Positions 24,101-35,100 of a stretch of DNA of 39,030 bases are shown piece after piece (the stretch's first letter is position 1; the number at the start of each line of letters is the position of its first letter). The stretch lies in the NCBI GenBank assembly GCA_004335635.1, contig QAXH01002579.1, positions 1 through 39,030 of the forward strand, written 5' to 3'. The translations under genes were made by a program, and so were the position numbers. This stretch comes from Chloromonas sp. AAM2 (Eukaryota > Chlorophyta > Chlorophyceae > Chlamydomonadales > Chlamydomonadaceae). A model generated the notes under the pieces. The model saw nothing but the letters and a program-made list of their open reading frames with translations. It was not told the origin of the DNA and searched no databases.

Positions 24101-27100
24101 TGCCACACGGGGCGATCAGTCATTGTGCATGACAGCCTTGCTGTGATGGATAGTACTGATGACTGGTTGCCAAGTGGTGAGAGGTTGCCAAGTGGTGAAG
24201 AGTTGCCGAGTGTCCCGTGCTGTGGCTCGACTTGCCCTGACCTGACAGTGCCTGCGGCCCTACCCTGCCTCGCCATGCACGTTGGCCCACTCACCAATTC
24301 GCCCCTTTCTGCCCTGCCCTATGCTTGTCTGATCGCCATAACCACTTACACCTGCCTGCACCCATGATGCATCAGCGTGATCTGACCTGGCCAACCCCAT
24401 GCCCCCACTCACAATGCCCGCCACAGTGCCCAGTATGTCGGCCAGGTTGGCCACACTCTCTCCCTTGGCAGTGATGTCAGCAAGGTTGTTCTGAACACAA
24501 GGACAGGCCAGTGACAGGTGTCAGGAACATTGACCACGTGGCAGGAGGGTGGTCAGATCAGCAGCAAACAAACAGTTGGTCCAAGGCAGCATGCAGCTAC
24601 CATGAGCGGAGTGCGGAGCACAGAGCAGCTTTCCAACCAACAGAAGGCAACTGTGCAGCTGCACATGCACAACACGAGTCCCTCCTCTGTGTTACCATGA
24701 TACGTTATAAAATGCTTCTTTGTGTTACCATGATATACTATAAAAGCCGCCTTGGTCCCGATCCAATTCATAACATCACACGCTTGCACCTGGCCCATGA
24801 CCGGCTCTGCATCACAACACGCTTCTACTAAACCTGCCCCCACCTGCAGTGCGAATGTCCTGTATATGGGTGCGCGGGTGGAGCTGGCCGCCACCGCCGC
24901 GAGGTTCTTGGCCAGGTTGGCCGTGCAGGCCAGCGGGAGGAACGCCTGCGCCAACGACAGCACTACTGTCAAGCATTGATCACATGGCATCCGCAGGCTT
25001 GCGGACATCAACACGATAGCTGGTTCCTCTGCAAGGTTGAGTCAGCTCGCTTGCGCCTCAGCATGCCGATAGGATTTTCTCAGCCTGGTCATGTGCCACT
25101 GCCCAGTTTGCCTGCATCTGCTAGCCAGTCAACCAACAAACCAGAACACTTGATGAACCACACCATACGAATGCCGTGCCCCAATGGCAAGTCATTGCAG
25201 ATCAAGAAAATCTGCCCACTAGCCCGTGGCTTTGGAGTCCTTACGTTACTGTGTCAACGGACAGATCAGCAGCAGGACCGTATTGGAAAGGCAGGTACCA
25301 AGCTAGCTATGAAACCATACCATACCAATGCCATGACCAATCCCATACACTGCACACTATGGCTGCATTCCCTTGCTTGCCTTGGGTGCCCATATGGTGG
25401 CCAGCTCCAGGGCCGCACCGCCCTCCATCAGCAGGTCACCTACACAGGGGAGGCGGAAGAGCTGAAATGATTACTTATGTTACGTTTGTGTTGCGGTGTG
25501 TTGGACGTAGGTTGTGCTTGCGCAGTCACTGTTCTGTCAACTGTGCAATGCGGGGTGATGAGGGGGGTGGACAGAACCGCTGCAATTTATTAGGTGGAAG
25601 TCACGGTTATGCAGCGATTGTGCTGTCAGGCGTGCAATGCGATACAAATCAACGCAAATGTTGCTGATAACTGTCCACCCAAAGCACAGCGTCACTGTGC
25701 ACTGGACATTGCAATCAGTGCACATCAACCTGGCACCTTGGGAAGTCATGCAACACTGGCCAGTCTCACGCCGTATCGTCCCTTGCCAAGCAGTGACGGT
25801 AATTGCTGTACCACATGTACACTCTGGCTCACTTGTGAGTCGCTGCATTACATAAGCGACTCTGCTGACGCATAGAATAGAATACACCAGGTGTCATCAA
25901 CGAATACACAAGTTGTCCTAAGTCCATGTGTGCAGGCGCCAGTTCACTCTTGCATGTGCCGGGTGCTCCGCTGGTCATGGAGAACTATATAGCTAGGTGT
26001 ACCAGGCGACGTGTCTGGTGCAGACGTACATTCTGTCAAGTGCACGAGGCCGGGGGCTTGCTAAGGATACCAGGCCCCCTGCCAGCAATGCACTGCACCC
26101 ACCAGCGAGGCGGAACTGCTTTAATTCGCAGTCCAATTCCCGCCCCCAGCGTGCAAACAGCAGCCGCCCCAACCGCCCAGCGCCGTCCTGCGCAGGTGAG
26201 GCAAGGACATATACGTGTGCTGCTGAAACCCCCAGCAACAGGCCAGGGGGTCCGAAAGTGCTGCCCGTGCACCCACTTGGCCCTGCTTGCTGTGCCCACG
26301 GGCAGTCAAACAAACAAGGAGCGGAACTTGGTACACCAAAACAATCCTTTGAAAACAAACGAGTTTGTCAAAAATAGACGGTTTAGTTAGCTTGTCACAT
26401 CCGTAGTGCCCTGGCTGCTTGCCCCTGTCCCGCCCTTACCTTGATTACCCAGTTGATCGCCGCGCCTGCCTCCCCCGAGTACCTGCCCGCCACCCCCAGC
26501 GCCCCCAGCAGGCTCTTGGTGGTGTACCTGAGGGCAGCAAGACAAGTGACATGTGGCGCCACGCGTGAATACCACAATGAACGGCTGCGCACCAGGGATG
26601 GGACATGTGATGCACACGATGCTAGTTTACTTGGATACATAATGCCTAGTTGGGCCTCCTCCTCCAGGCTCACAACGAGAGCAACGAGGGCATTGACACA
26701 GGAAACTGTGAGTCTGCTGTGCGTCTTGTATTCGTGACATCATGCACATTGTATTGAACTGTCTTAGGGCACACAGAAGCACCCTGCACCTCACCAACTT
26801 GTCTGCCGTCAAGCACGCTGACAAGGTTTTCCCTCCCATTTTCCCGTCTGACCCCCAGCATTGCCCGCATCACTCACACGCTGATGGCCCCTCCAAAGAA
26901 GTACTGGATGCCCCTCCAGCCCATGTAGGACGCGTACTGGGGCGCCACGCTGTCGGGAAAACCCTGGGATGCGCACGCAGTACACGCATGGTCACAGGCG
27001 CAACAAGTCAGGCAGAAACTGCTAAGAGCTTGACAGGTGGCGCAGCAGCAGCTAGCAGTGGCAGCCAAGGTTTGGCAGTCCTCTCTGCAGCTCCTGCTTG

Positions 27101-28344
27101 ATGCGCCATGGTCTTGCGCTCAAGGTGTGATCAAGATGAGGGCACGCCCCGCTCTACAGGACCTCGCCCATTTTATCTGGACGTTAGTTAGTTATCAACC
27201 CGCCACTCCTGCCTTGGTCGCCTCGCTGTCTTTGTTTTCTTGCTTGAGTGTTGGTCAGGGCGGCGTCCATCCCGTTGTGTGTCCCGTGACGGCTTTCCTC
27301 ATGTAAACTTCACAGGTACACAACTCCAGAGCATTTGTCCTGCCTTACCTGTGGCAGCATGTAGCTCCTTATCAGGCCTAGCATGTGCGCCCGGGCGGTG
27401 TTGGCCGCTTCCACCATGTCCCAGCCCTCCCACTCGCCTGCGCCGCGCTGGTGGTACGTGCGTTTGCGACCGTTCGTCACCTGGTTAGTGCGGCAGGACA
27501 GGGCAGGCTTGGGTATGGCAGCCTAAGGTATGGCAGGCTAGGGTATGGCGGCCTAGGGTATGGCAGCCTAAGGTATGGCAGCCTAAGGTATGGCAGCCTA
27601 GGGTATGGCAGACTAGGGTATGGCAGCCTAGGGTGTGGCAGGGGTAAGCTGAGTAGGCTACAGTAGGGCGTGCTGAGGTAGGATGAGGTAGGGTAGGGTG
27701 GGGTAGGGTTGGAGTGGGGTGGGGAGGTTTAAGGTGAGGGTGCATAGAACCAGCGGCATGCAGTAGGGTTGGGTATGGCACAGTATGGCATTGTAGGGCA
27801 GGCAATAATAGAGTTGAATACAGGAGATACGCACAATCACATCACTAAGGAACGAGCCAATGCATAGCAGAGCACCATGTCGTGACGTTTGCCAACCAAA
27901 AGTGCATGCTTATAAGCTTGGGTAAGGCTAGGTTGAAACAATTCTTCAGCATAGCCTCACCTCTAAAACAATAAGCGCGGGAGCTGCCTCATCCGGCACA
28001 GGAGTGTGACGCAGTGCGTTTTTCTTTTTATCCTGAAGCACTGCTGGCACGAGTTTCGACCCTTGTCGCAGCCAAGGGGGTGAAGCCCAATGCTGAGGGG
28101 CAGCTGAAGAGGAGGAGGCTGCTTGCTTGCCTGAGCCGGGGGAGGATTCGCTTAGAAAAGGCAACCGAAAGGGCGTGTTGGCTTTGATGTTGGTAATAAG
28201 CTGCATGGCCCCATTGATGCCGTTGTTCAGCTGTGCCCCTACAGCACCTGCACCACCCGCTACTTGTCTCTCGAGCTGCTGCAAGCCACTGGTGTAAGTA
28301 TGGCTGCTGTTGTCGTTGCCCTGAGGACTGCCATCTTGATGCAT
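21116..28344 (-). CDS. RUS (root UV-B sensitive)/DUF647 family membrane protein
   Basis: RUS proteins are eukaryotic membrane-associated proteins. In plants they are linked to UV-B sensing, vitamin B6 and auxin transport; the biochemical role is unsettled. Exons: 27961-28344, 27349-27480, 26878-26963, 26440-26527, 26103-26187, 25381-25439, 24844-24945, 24413-24490, 23935-24056, 23264-23366, 22290-22381, 21522-21743, 21116-21215. Phases agree and they give 550 codons plus TGA. Family blocks in order: FPDSVAPQYASYMGWRGIQ (about 174-192), TKSLLGALGV, AAINWVIKDGAGRLGRLLFA, FLPLACTANLAKN, TRAPIYRTFAL, NNLADITAKGESVANL, LNRARL, and a C-terminal FVKQAERQGWKLNQ. The first 128 residues are low-complexity and not conserved. 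The start is the first in-frame ATG of exon 1. Intron 25440-26102 and the others are GT-AG, except the GC-AG intron 24946-25380. The last 11 codons read past a possible donor at 21148, so the C-terminus is uncertain. Confidence 0.92.
21744..22001. repeat. (GA)n tract and perfect 81-bp tandem duplication in RUS intron
   Basis: A GA-rich microsatellite (about 21749-21793) is followed by two identical 81-base units, at 21838-21918 and 21919-21999. The unit length is a multiple of three and is open on the plus strand, making an apparent repeated frame. It lies in the intron between the exons ending at 22290 and starting at 21743 (minus), so it is not coding. Perfect identity implies a recent event or an assembly duplication. 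Confidence 0.9.
22527..22679. repeat. 37-bp minisatellite in RUS intron
   Basis: Four copies of a 37-base unit with core GCAAGAAGCATGTCCTCAAC, starting near 22531, 22568, 22605 and 22642. The first three are identical and the fourth has two changes. It is intronic (22382-23263). Confidence 0.9.
22858..23225. repeat. Diverged direct duplication in RUS intron
   Basis: Two segments, roughly 22858-22975 and 23105-23225, share GCATTGATGCAGGCCTTTC followed by a CATTGCAATGCTA block, each preceded by CTCCATCCC. The offset is about 245 bases. Both lie in the intron between the exons at 23264-23366 and 22290-22381. Confidence 0.65.
23740..23970 (-). repeat. Duplicated splice-donor segments downstream of RUS exon 9
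   Basis: The 3' end of exon 9 with its donor (exon edge 23935) is repeated 43 bases into the intron (donor edge near 23892), with about 35 bases nearly identical. A third copy at 23740-23781 differs at about 6 of 42 positions, keeps the same reading frame (D-S-A-E-L-P-N-L-N-R-A) and ends in a good donor, GTAAGG. I chose the upstream donor because it keeps phase with exon 10. Confidence 0.75.
24688..24745. repeat. Short direct repeat with TATAAAA motifs in RUS intron
   Basis: Two copies of a unit reading TGTGTTACCATGATA, three or four bases, then TATAAAA are spaced about 33 bases apart. They are intronic and I infer no promoter role. Confidence 0.6.
25375..25381 (-). other. GC-AG splice donor in RUS gene
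   Basis: After the exon 25381-25439 the sequence reads CCCAAG then GCAAGC, which matches the known GC-donor consensus. No GT occurs before an in-frame TAG. Joining to the acceptor at 24945/24946 in phase 0 restores the family block IWAPKAFLPLACTANLAKN. The non-canonical donor is therefore required by the reading frame. Confidence 0.85.
27511..27727. repeat. 15-bp minisatellite and G-rich tract in RUS intron 1
   Basis: Nearly nine copies of a 15-base unit, GGTATGGCAGCCTAR, run from about 27511 to 27641. A G-rich stretch at about 27676-27727 (GGTAGGGTAGGGTGGGGTAG and similar) follows and has several runs of three or more G, a candidate G-quadruplex on the plus strand. The transcript of this minus-strand gene would carry the C-rich complement. 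Both lie in the intron 27481-27960. Confidence 0.88.
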
Positions 28345-29025
28345 GTTGATGGCTGCAACTGTGAAGTGGCAACCTTGCCTCCGCTGCGCCCGACCTGCAA
28401 TGATTGCATTTTGAAGTTCGGGTTGCACGTTTGAAATCAACCAGTGGTGATCAGATGCTGAGTGAGCGCAGATGCTGAGTGCATGCTGGAATGACGCAGA
28501 AATACATCAGCATGTGCTTGCATCAGCATGTACCGCAACATCGCGTTGTTCTGTCCTTGGTCTCTGGCCTATCATTACCATGCCTCGCCTCCAGCTCCTG
28601 CATCGTCGCACCCTCCTCACGGCCACTACACTGAGTACTGAACGAAAGTTAGTAAAAGCGGTGATGGATTTAAAAGCGACGCCGCCGGAACCCCCACATA
28701 CACATCGCTTGTGCTTAACGAGCGATGCGTCCCGACCAAAGTTGGTTGTGGATTTCCACCGAACTGTCCGCAACGCTCGCAAGCCGAGTCACACGTAATC
28801 GAAATCCCTTTCTGGGTATTTCTTCTTTGGTTTGCATGCTTTGCACTTCTAGCGTGGGGTGTCGAGATGCGACCTCGTACTCGCATGTTGGAGCGTGCGA
28901 TTGAGTTTGCGAGCGCAACGGCTGCACGCACTGTTACGTTTCTTTTACCCTTTGAATTTACACTTTTTTCGTCAAGCCAAGACACGCAATGGAAGGGACT
29001 AGACGAGAGGCACACTGCTACAAAG
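28345..29025. promoter_or_regulatory. Divergent intergenic region between RUS and GNA1 genes
   Basis: The RUS gene (minus) and GNA1 (plus) start codons face away from each other across 681 bases, so both promoters and 5' UTRs must lie here. The plus strand stays open in frame with GNA1 for a long way upstream (see the GNA1 entry), so part of this stretch could be translated. No clear TATA box is seen. Confidence 0.5.
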
Positions 29026-31184
29026 ATGGCAGGAGCTGATGGTAATCAGCAGTTGGTGCTGAGGGAGCTAGAAGCACAGGACTATCACAAGGGCAAGTTT
29101 ACCTTTCATGCGTCCTGTCTCATAGCATGAATGCAGTGCACCTAATGTTTCTAAGGCTGCCTCAGTTGCATTGCAGTCTCCCAAACCTTCTTCGCCTGGG
29201 CCAGCAATAATCACAATCGCATGTCACTCAAGTGCCAATCCCAGCCGTAATCCATCCCAGACATGATCCATCCCATGCACGGCGTGTGTAGGTTACATGA
29301 ACCTGCTGGGGCAACTGACAGTTGCTGGCGATGTATCACAGGAACAATTTGAAGGTAAGTTGCCAGTGGCCACCCAGACCGTTGCAACAAAACATGAATC
29401 GCCTCACACTCATGGGGTTGCATCACACTCAGTGGAGCCTACTTGCCCTGCATGATCAGCGAACGTGGATGGATTTGAACAGGGACTTGATCAGGTCTAC
29501 AGTGGATGAATTGCCGGGGCTTACAGCAGTGAAACAAATGGACACTACCTTATGATGTCGCATCTGTTTCTGAATGATGTGCATGCAGCGAGGTTCAAAG
29601 AGGTGTCCAGCAACCCGGACCAGAAGATTATTGTAGCAGAAGGTAGGGATGGGCCAAGCGAGCAATGCTACTCCCATGTGACTGAGTCATGGGTTCTGGA
29701 AATTGATGGGAGTCATACAAGAATTGCACTTGTGCCTGTGGCGCAAGGGTGTGCACGCCAATACTGCATTTGGTCAAACCTGTTTTGGGAGGAAGGTTTG
29801 GAGGCGTGAGCTGGCTGTCGCTATTCAAAGCAGCCAAGGTTGTTGCTTGGCTTGCTCATCATCCTTCCTCACTGCGTGCGATGACCACCTTCATGTAAGG
29901 CTGCTAGTGTACCGTTCATGTAGGGCGCTGGTGTGGTGTGCCACACGTGCATGCAGATCCCAGCACGTCGTGTATTGTGGGCAGTGCATCACTCCTGGTC
30001 GAGCGCAAGTTCTTGAGAGGGTGTGGCAAGGTGCGACATCAAGGCATGGCATGTTGAGGCGTGGCTTGATGCACTGATGGGACACATGACCACACTGCCT
30101 CGCACCTTTTGCAACGTGCTAGACATGCCTGGAAACAACCACACAGGTATCTGATGGTGTGCTTAGTGTATGAGCGGCACACAGCGTGTCAGACTGACGC
30201 CTCTCGCCAAAGCAAACACATGTACACGCATGTGTGTCCATGTCCACATTCGGAGGTGATCCTGCCTGCCTTTGCTGTGATGCCCTATGGTCTTGTGGTG
30301 CATTGATGCGCAGAGGCCTGTACCTGACGCGGATCCACCATCAGAAACATGCAGTGATGTGGCAAGGTGTGACGTGAAGTGTGCTTGCAGAGTGGGCATA
30401 TCGAGGATGTGGTGGTGGACAGCGCGTGTAGAGGACAGCGATTGGGAGTGAGGTGAGCGGGAGGGCCGTCAGTGTACCTGCTGTATTCAAGGTCCATAAA
30501 TCCTTACTCGGCCCATGGACGAGTGTTTGGGCCACCTCTTCATGCATCTGCTGCCTTCAAGGCTCTGCCTACTTAACCCGCCAACATTCAACGTTGTGCT
30601 GCCAACCATAGCTGTTGAGCTTATGCAGTGTATCTGGTGGGTCCCTGTGTGCTGTAGTTTCTTGTTTGTGGCTCATGGCTCAAGGTTTGCAACCCTCACT
30701 GTCCAAAGTGTCAATAAATGATGGGGGTTTTGATCTGAGCTCTTGTTCATTTCACGGCTCAGCATTTCGTCGACCGCTTACATTAGTAGAGGTCAAGATG
30801 TATGGACATATTTGCTCATTGCTCAAGCGCGTGCGGGCGTCTTGCTGCTGGTTACCGTTGCTTCTTGCTGCCCTTGTCTTCAGGTTGATCACAGCCTTGT
30901 GCGAGGCTGCTCAGGCCATGGGCTGCTACAAGATAGTCCTGGACTGTACGGAAGCTAACGTGCCCTTCTACGAAAAGTGCGGCCTCACACGCAAGGAAGT
31001 GCAAATGGTAGGTGTCCCTTCGTGGAGAGACTGGTTGACTACCGAGCAACACGTTTGCATTTGTAACAGTTCATGGCACGGAAAAGCACTTCATATGTGG
31101 CAGCCGCAGTGAAAGCCTTGCCTGGCCGGATAAGCATCGATGCTTTGATGTGACTGTTTGCAGGTCAAGTACTTCAATCCATAA
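29026..31184 (+). CDS. GNA1: Glucosamine 6-phosphate N-acetyltransferase
   Basis: This GNAT-fold enzyme transfers acetyl from acetyl-CoA to glucosamine 6-phosphate, a step of UDP-N-acetylglucosamine synthesis (EC 2.3.1.4). Exons: 29026-29092, 29292-29354, 29589-29642, 29957-30030, 30391-30452, 30884-31007, 31164-31184, giving 154 codons plus TAA. This is the usual length, and all phases agree. Family motifs in order: LLGQLTVAGDVSQEQFEARF (about 27-46), the LVERKFLRGCGK strand (75-86), GHIEDVVVD (88-96), the acetyl-CoA loop RGQRLG (100-105), GCYKIVLDC (120-128), FYEKCGL with the conserved tyrosine at 136, and the C-terminal KEVQMVKYF. Intron 1 (29093-29291) has a GC donor. The chosen ATG gives a family-length protein, but the frame is open upstream to an ATG at 28867, which would add 53 residues. 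Confidence 0.95.
29093..29094 (+). other. GC-AG splice donor in GNA1 intron 1
   Basis: Exon 1 ends CACAAGG and the intron begins GCAAGT, a perfect match to the known GC-donor consensus. The nearby GT (29098) would shift the frame. Joining CAC AAG G to GT TAC ATG across 29093-29291 gives HKGYMNLLGQL, which matches the family. The donor assignment therefore rests on conserved protein sequence on both sides. Confidence 0.85.
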
Positions 31185-32137
31185 GATATGCGCTTGATTT
31201 GCTGCTGCGGCTCGCACCTGGTACCTGGCTTTGCTTTGGTGGTGCTATTGGTTTTGTTTGCACGTAGTAGATCTGCCAGTGTGAGCGTTTTTTCAAGTAG
31301 TCAGAGCTCAAGGGCCATGCATGCCTGGTAACAATAAGTAAGGCCCCAATTGTGGCATTATCCGTCAGACACCAGGCCCATATCAGTCCTATATATGCAA
31401 AGTACGTACCGCAAGTGGTCAAAATGGTCCTGCAGGTGTCAGCATGCCACTGGAGTGTAGACCTGGTACTACTTGTGTGGTAGTTTGGTTGACACTGAAT
31501 ACCCTTTTTTTCTGGGGAGGGGGGAGGGGGCTTGCGGAGGCATTTTTTGCGCACAATGTATGCCTGCCAGGCCCAAGGTCTTGTACTCAAGAGCGAATAG
31601 AAGGGCACAAATATGAGAATCAGCCTCCGAAACCATGGCCGCGTCTGAAGGCGCACAACTAGCCTATGTACTTGTACTGTACTTGTACTGTAGTTGTACT
31701 GAGGCAGTTGTACTGTAGTTGCACTGAGGTAGTTGTACTTGTTGGACTGTGGAGCCCTAAAAGGGCATCCTATAAGTGCACGCCACATGCAACTTGCCAT
31801 GTCTTAGTACGAATATGTATGCTGGCTTTTCCAGGTATGCTGGGCTGCCCTTAGAAACTCTATCAAACTTTCAGCTCGTCAGTGAGTGATCTACCTGTCT
31901 GCATTGTTATGATTGATTGTTAATGCAATGAGCAAAACAGCAGATTGAACAATCTCCCGAAGTTATCACCACTTCTGAATACCAACCTGGGGTAGAATAT
32001 GCAATGATGCCTTCAACAAATCATCGCTCCACGTCAGCACGGAGCCGTTTCGCTTGCTTGCATGAAACGCGTCATGTATCCCATCCGACGCAAGCCGTGC
32101 AAGCAGACACGCGAGCGGTGTTCCCACCCCTTAAGAA
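31185..32137. other. Intergenic region GNA1 to MYND gene
   Basis: It contains the GNA1 3' flank and the MYND gene promoter. A degenerate tract at 31668-31745 repeats TTGTACTGTA/GTTGTACTGAGG-like units. No gene is supported. Confidence 0.6.
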
Positions 32138-35100
32138 ATGAGCGAAGTTATAGGGGGCGCGGCTCCAAAGGTCGAGACATACCTCGAACAACCCGACCTA
32201 TTTTGCAGGAATTATGCTGTTCGGGAGGATTGGAGGCGAATCAAGCACGATAACACGTGGGTTAGTGCATTGCATCAGGCGCATCACGCGCTAGTGTACG
32301 TGGCCTTGGCAGGTCCATGCAATTGTCAAAGCCGCACATGCCTCATGTCGCTGTGCATGACGCACATCATGCGGCTGTACATGGCTTATTGATTGCCACT
32401 GTACACATTGGCACATGCACCTGAGGCACGCCACTGCTGCAAGCTATTGCGTCTTGTTATGTGCTGTAGGCCAATGTAGAGCACTGCCCTGTATGCTTGT
32501 AGGCTGGTTGCCCGGGCCATGCATGAGATACGCCGGGAGCCCCCTGCCAATTACCATGCTCCTAAAGGCTTTGCTAGCCTCAAGCAAGGAGGTGCAGCTA
32601 AGGCCCGGAGGGCAGGGAAGGAGAGCAGCAAACTCCCAGGCACGCAAGTGAGGCCCAGCGTGCGCTGCCAACTTATGGCATATTTGTGATGGCAAACAGC
32701 ATTGAGGGCGCTCGTCTTTTACACGTATAGATGCACGCCTGTGTTCAAAAGGAAGTACACAGACACAATTGAGTGATGTTGGCAACCAACTAAAGCACTG
32801 GTGGCACAGCCAGCCAGGCCAACGAGGGGATTCTGAGGAATATGTCGGTCAGCCAGGCATGTACCTCAATGGCAGTCAAGCACATGAATGGGCAGAGGAG
32901 GCTGTGTGCCAGAGCTCAGCCCGTAGCAGTAGCATGAGGTGTGCATGCAGGCACATGTCGCCTTTGCTGAGTGATAGCGTCACTGCCTGTTCAACAAGGA
33001 AAACATAGCACTTTTAGCCGTCCCACTACTAGCATTTTGTTCCAAGACCTTTTGTCCTTTCATGGTCAATGTTTTGCAATCCTTTCCACTGCAAGTCGTT
33101 TGATAACTTTAACGAGTAGAAGTTCGGATTGCAAGCTGAGATGTTTTGCTGGCTTTGCCTTGCAGCACCATGTGGATGTGGTTCCCTGGCCGCCCACCCC
33201 CAGCCACGCCGCGCGCATGCAGCGCACGCGAGAACAGAGACACATAGACGAGGTGGGCGAAGGAACCACCAGAGGTGGGCAAAGGAACCACCAGAGGGAA
33301 CAACGCCATCAAAATGCACGCATGAACAAGGAGCTTTGCATGGGGAGGGCTGCAGCAACTGGACAAGCTTCCAACTTACCTAGTTGTGGCCTCTGCTTCA
33401 CGGATTCACACATTCTGTTGTCAAGTATGTGCAGACTACAGGAATGTTTAGGTCCAGATGCGAGCACATCCCTTGGTATGCATCCCCTGCATGACGTGGC
33501 TGTAACATCCATGCGTTGGCCTTGCTGATGCCTTCAGGTGTATGAGTGCTTTGCCTTGCTGTTGCAGGAGAATTGCAAGTTCACAAAGAAGTTGGTGGAG
33601 CAGTACACGAGCCTTAGACCCCGGTCCGCTGTGACTGGCACAGGCGTGTGGCGGCCCACCAACTACCAACCACCCAACTATCTTGCCAAGTGGGCCATGC
33701 GCACCTCACTCTTTCTCCCGGAGCAACCGCCTGGCACAAGCCCTTACTCAACCGCTGTAGAAACCGCCACCAGTATACAAGAGGCTGCTGCTGGTAGGTG
33801 GGGCCTGAGACAGCTAACACAGCAACTCACTCAGAGGCTGTCTTGAGTACATGCACGCACTGCAGGCCTGTGCTAGTTACCAGGTAACCACAGACACTTG
33901 AGGGCCTGCCAGGACAAGGCGGTTGACAACCCTGTTGACCTTGTATACCTTGTGCCCACGTACTTAGCCTGACCTTGTGAAGTTCAGCTTTAGGTTGGTA
34001 TCCCCTAGGCCCTGAATCAGATTTGAATCTGAAGCAATGTGCCTCAGTGACCTACCGGTAGTCTTGAAGGCGTCATGGTTTCCAAGCGGTATAACAGCCC
34101 ACACATAGGCCACGCCCGCCCATCCTCGACGCACGCATGCAGGGGTAAGCGGGGCGGAACAAGCCCAGTCCACCATGTTGATAGCGGGCGGGGAGGTGGA
34201 GACGGGCGCCCCTAAGGCCCCGCGGAGAAAGGCGCTGCAGCGGCCCCGCTCGGCCGCAGCGAGCGTGCCCCGCACGCTGGGTGTGGCGGTGTGTGCGGGG
34301 TGCGGGGCGCAGGCATTCCACAAGGCGGACGGAGTGCATCTGGAGCCATGCAAGTTCTGTAGGGAGGTGAGCACCACAGGCCTTGAGTAGGGTGTAATCA
34401 GGGTGAGCACCTCGGATGCGTGTTTGAATGCGCTCCGTTTGCACTGGCACGCTCATCCAACCCTTGTATGCTAGCACCGGTAGCAGCAGCCCTCTGCAGT
34501 GCACCATACTAACAGCGTTCAATGTGCGCGATAACATTGCAGCACCCAGTGTGCGTGATAACATAGCGATACTAGCGCTGATGGTAGCTGTGCAAGGCAA
34601 CTGACACAGTGTGGCTGCTACCTGTCTACAGGGCTGCCGCGGCCACCGCATATGCAGCGGTATGGCACTGCATCAGAGTGTGTTATGCCTGTGACAATTC
34701 CAGGTGTGGTATTGCAGCGAGGTGTGCGCCAAGGCTGACTGGCTGGGCCACAAGGCGCTGTGCAAGTGGAAGACCACAGGACACTGGGAGCCCTTTGGAC
34801 GCAGGGCGGAGCAGGAACACTGGGTGGTGAGGCAACGCTGAAGGACTGATGCATTACAATAAACGTATGACAAGTCAAAACCTGACACAGATGAACTGTT
34901 TGAACGACAGGAAATGCACTCAGATTGCATAACATGTGTGACAGGACACTGATTGCAGGGTAGAACAACCTGTGCTTGCACGAACGTAAGCAGCCCTTGC
35001 CTTGTAGCCCAATCTGGTCCAGCATCACGCCTATTCCCACCAATATGAAAATAAGGCATCTGACATGACCCTTTCCTAATCAAATTGTAAAAAATGATCT

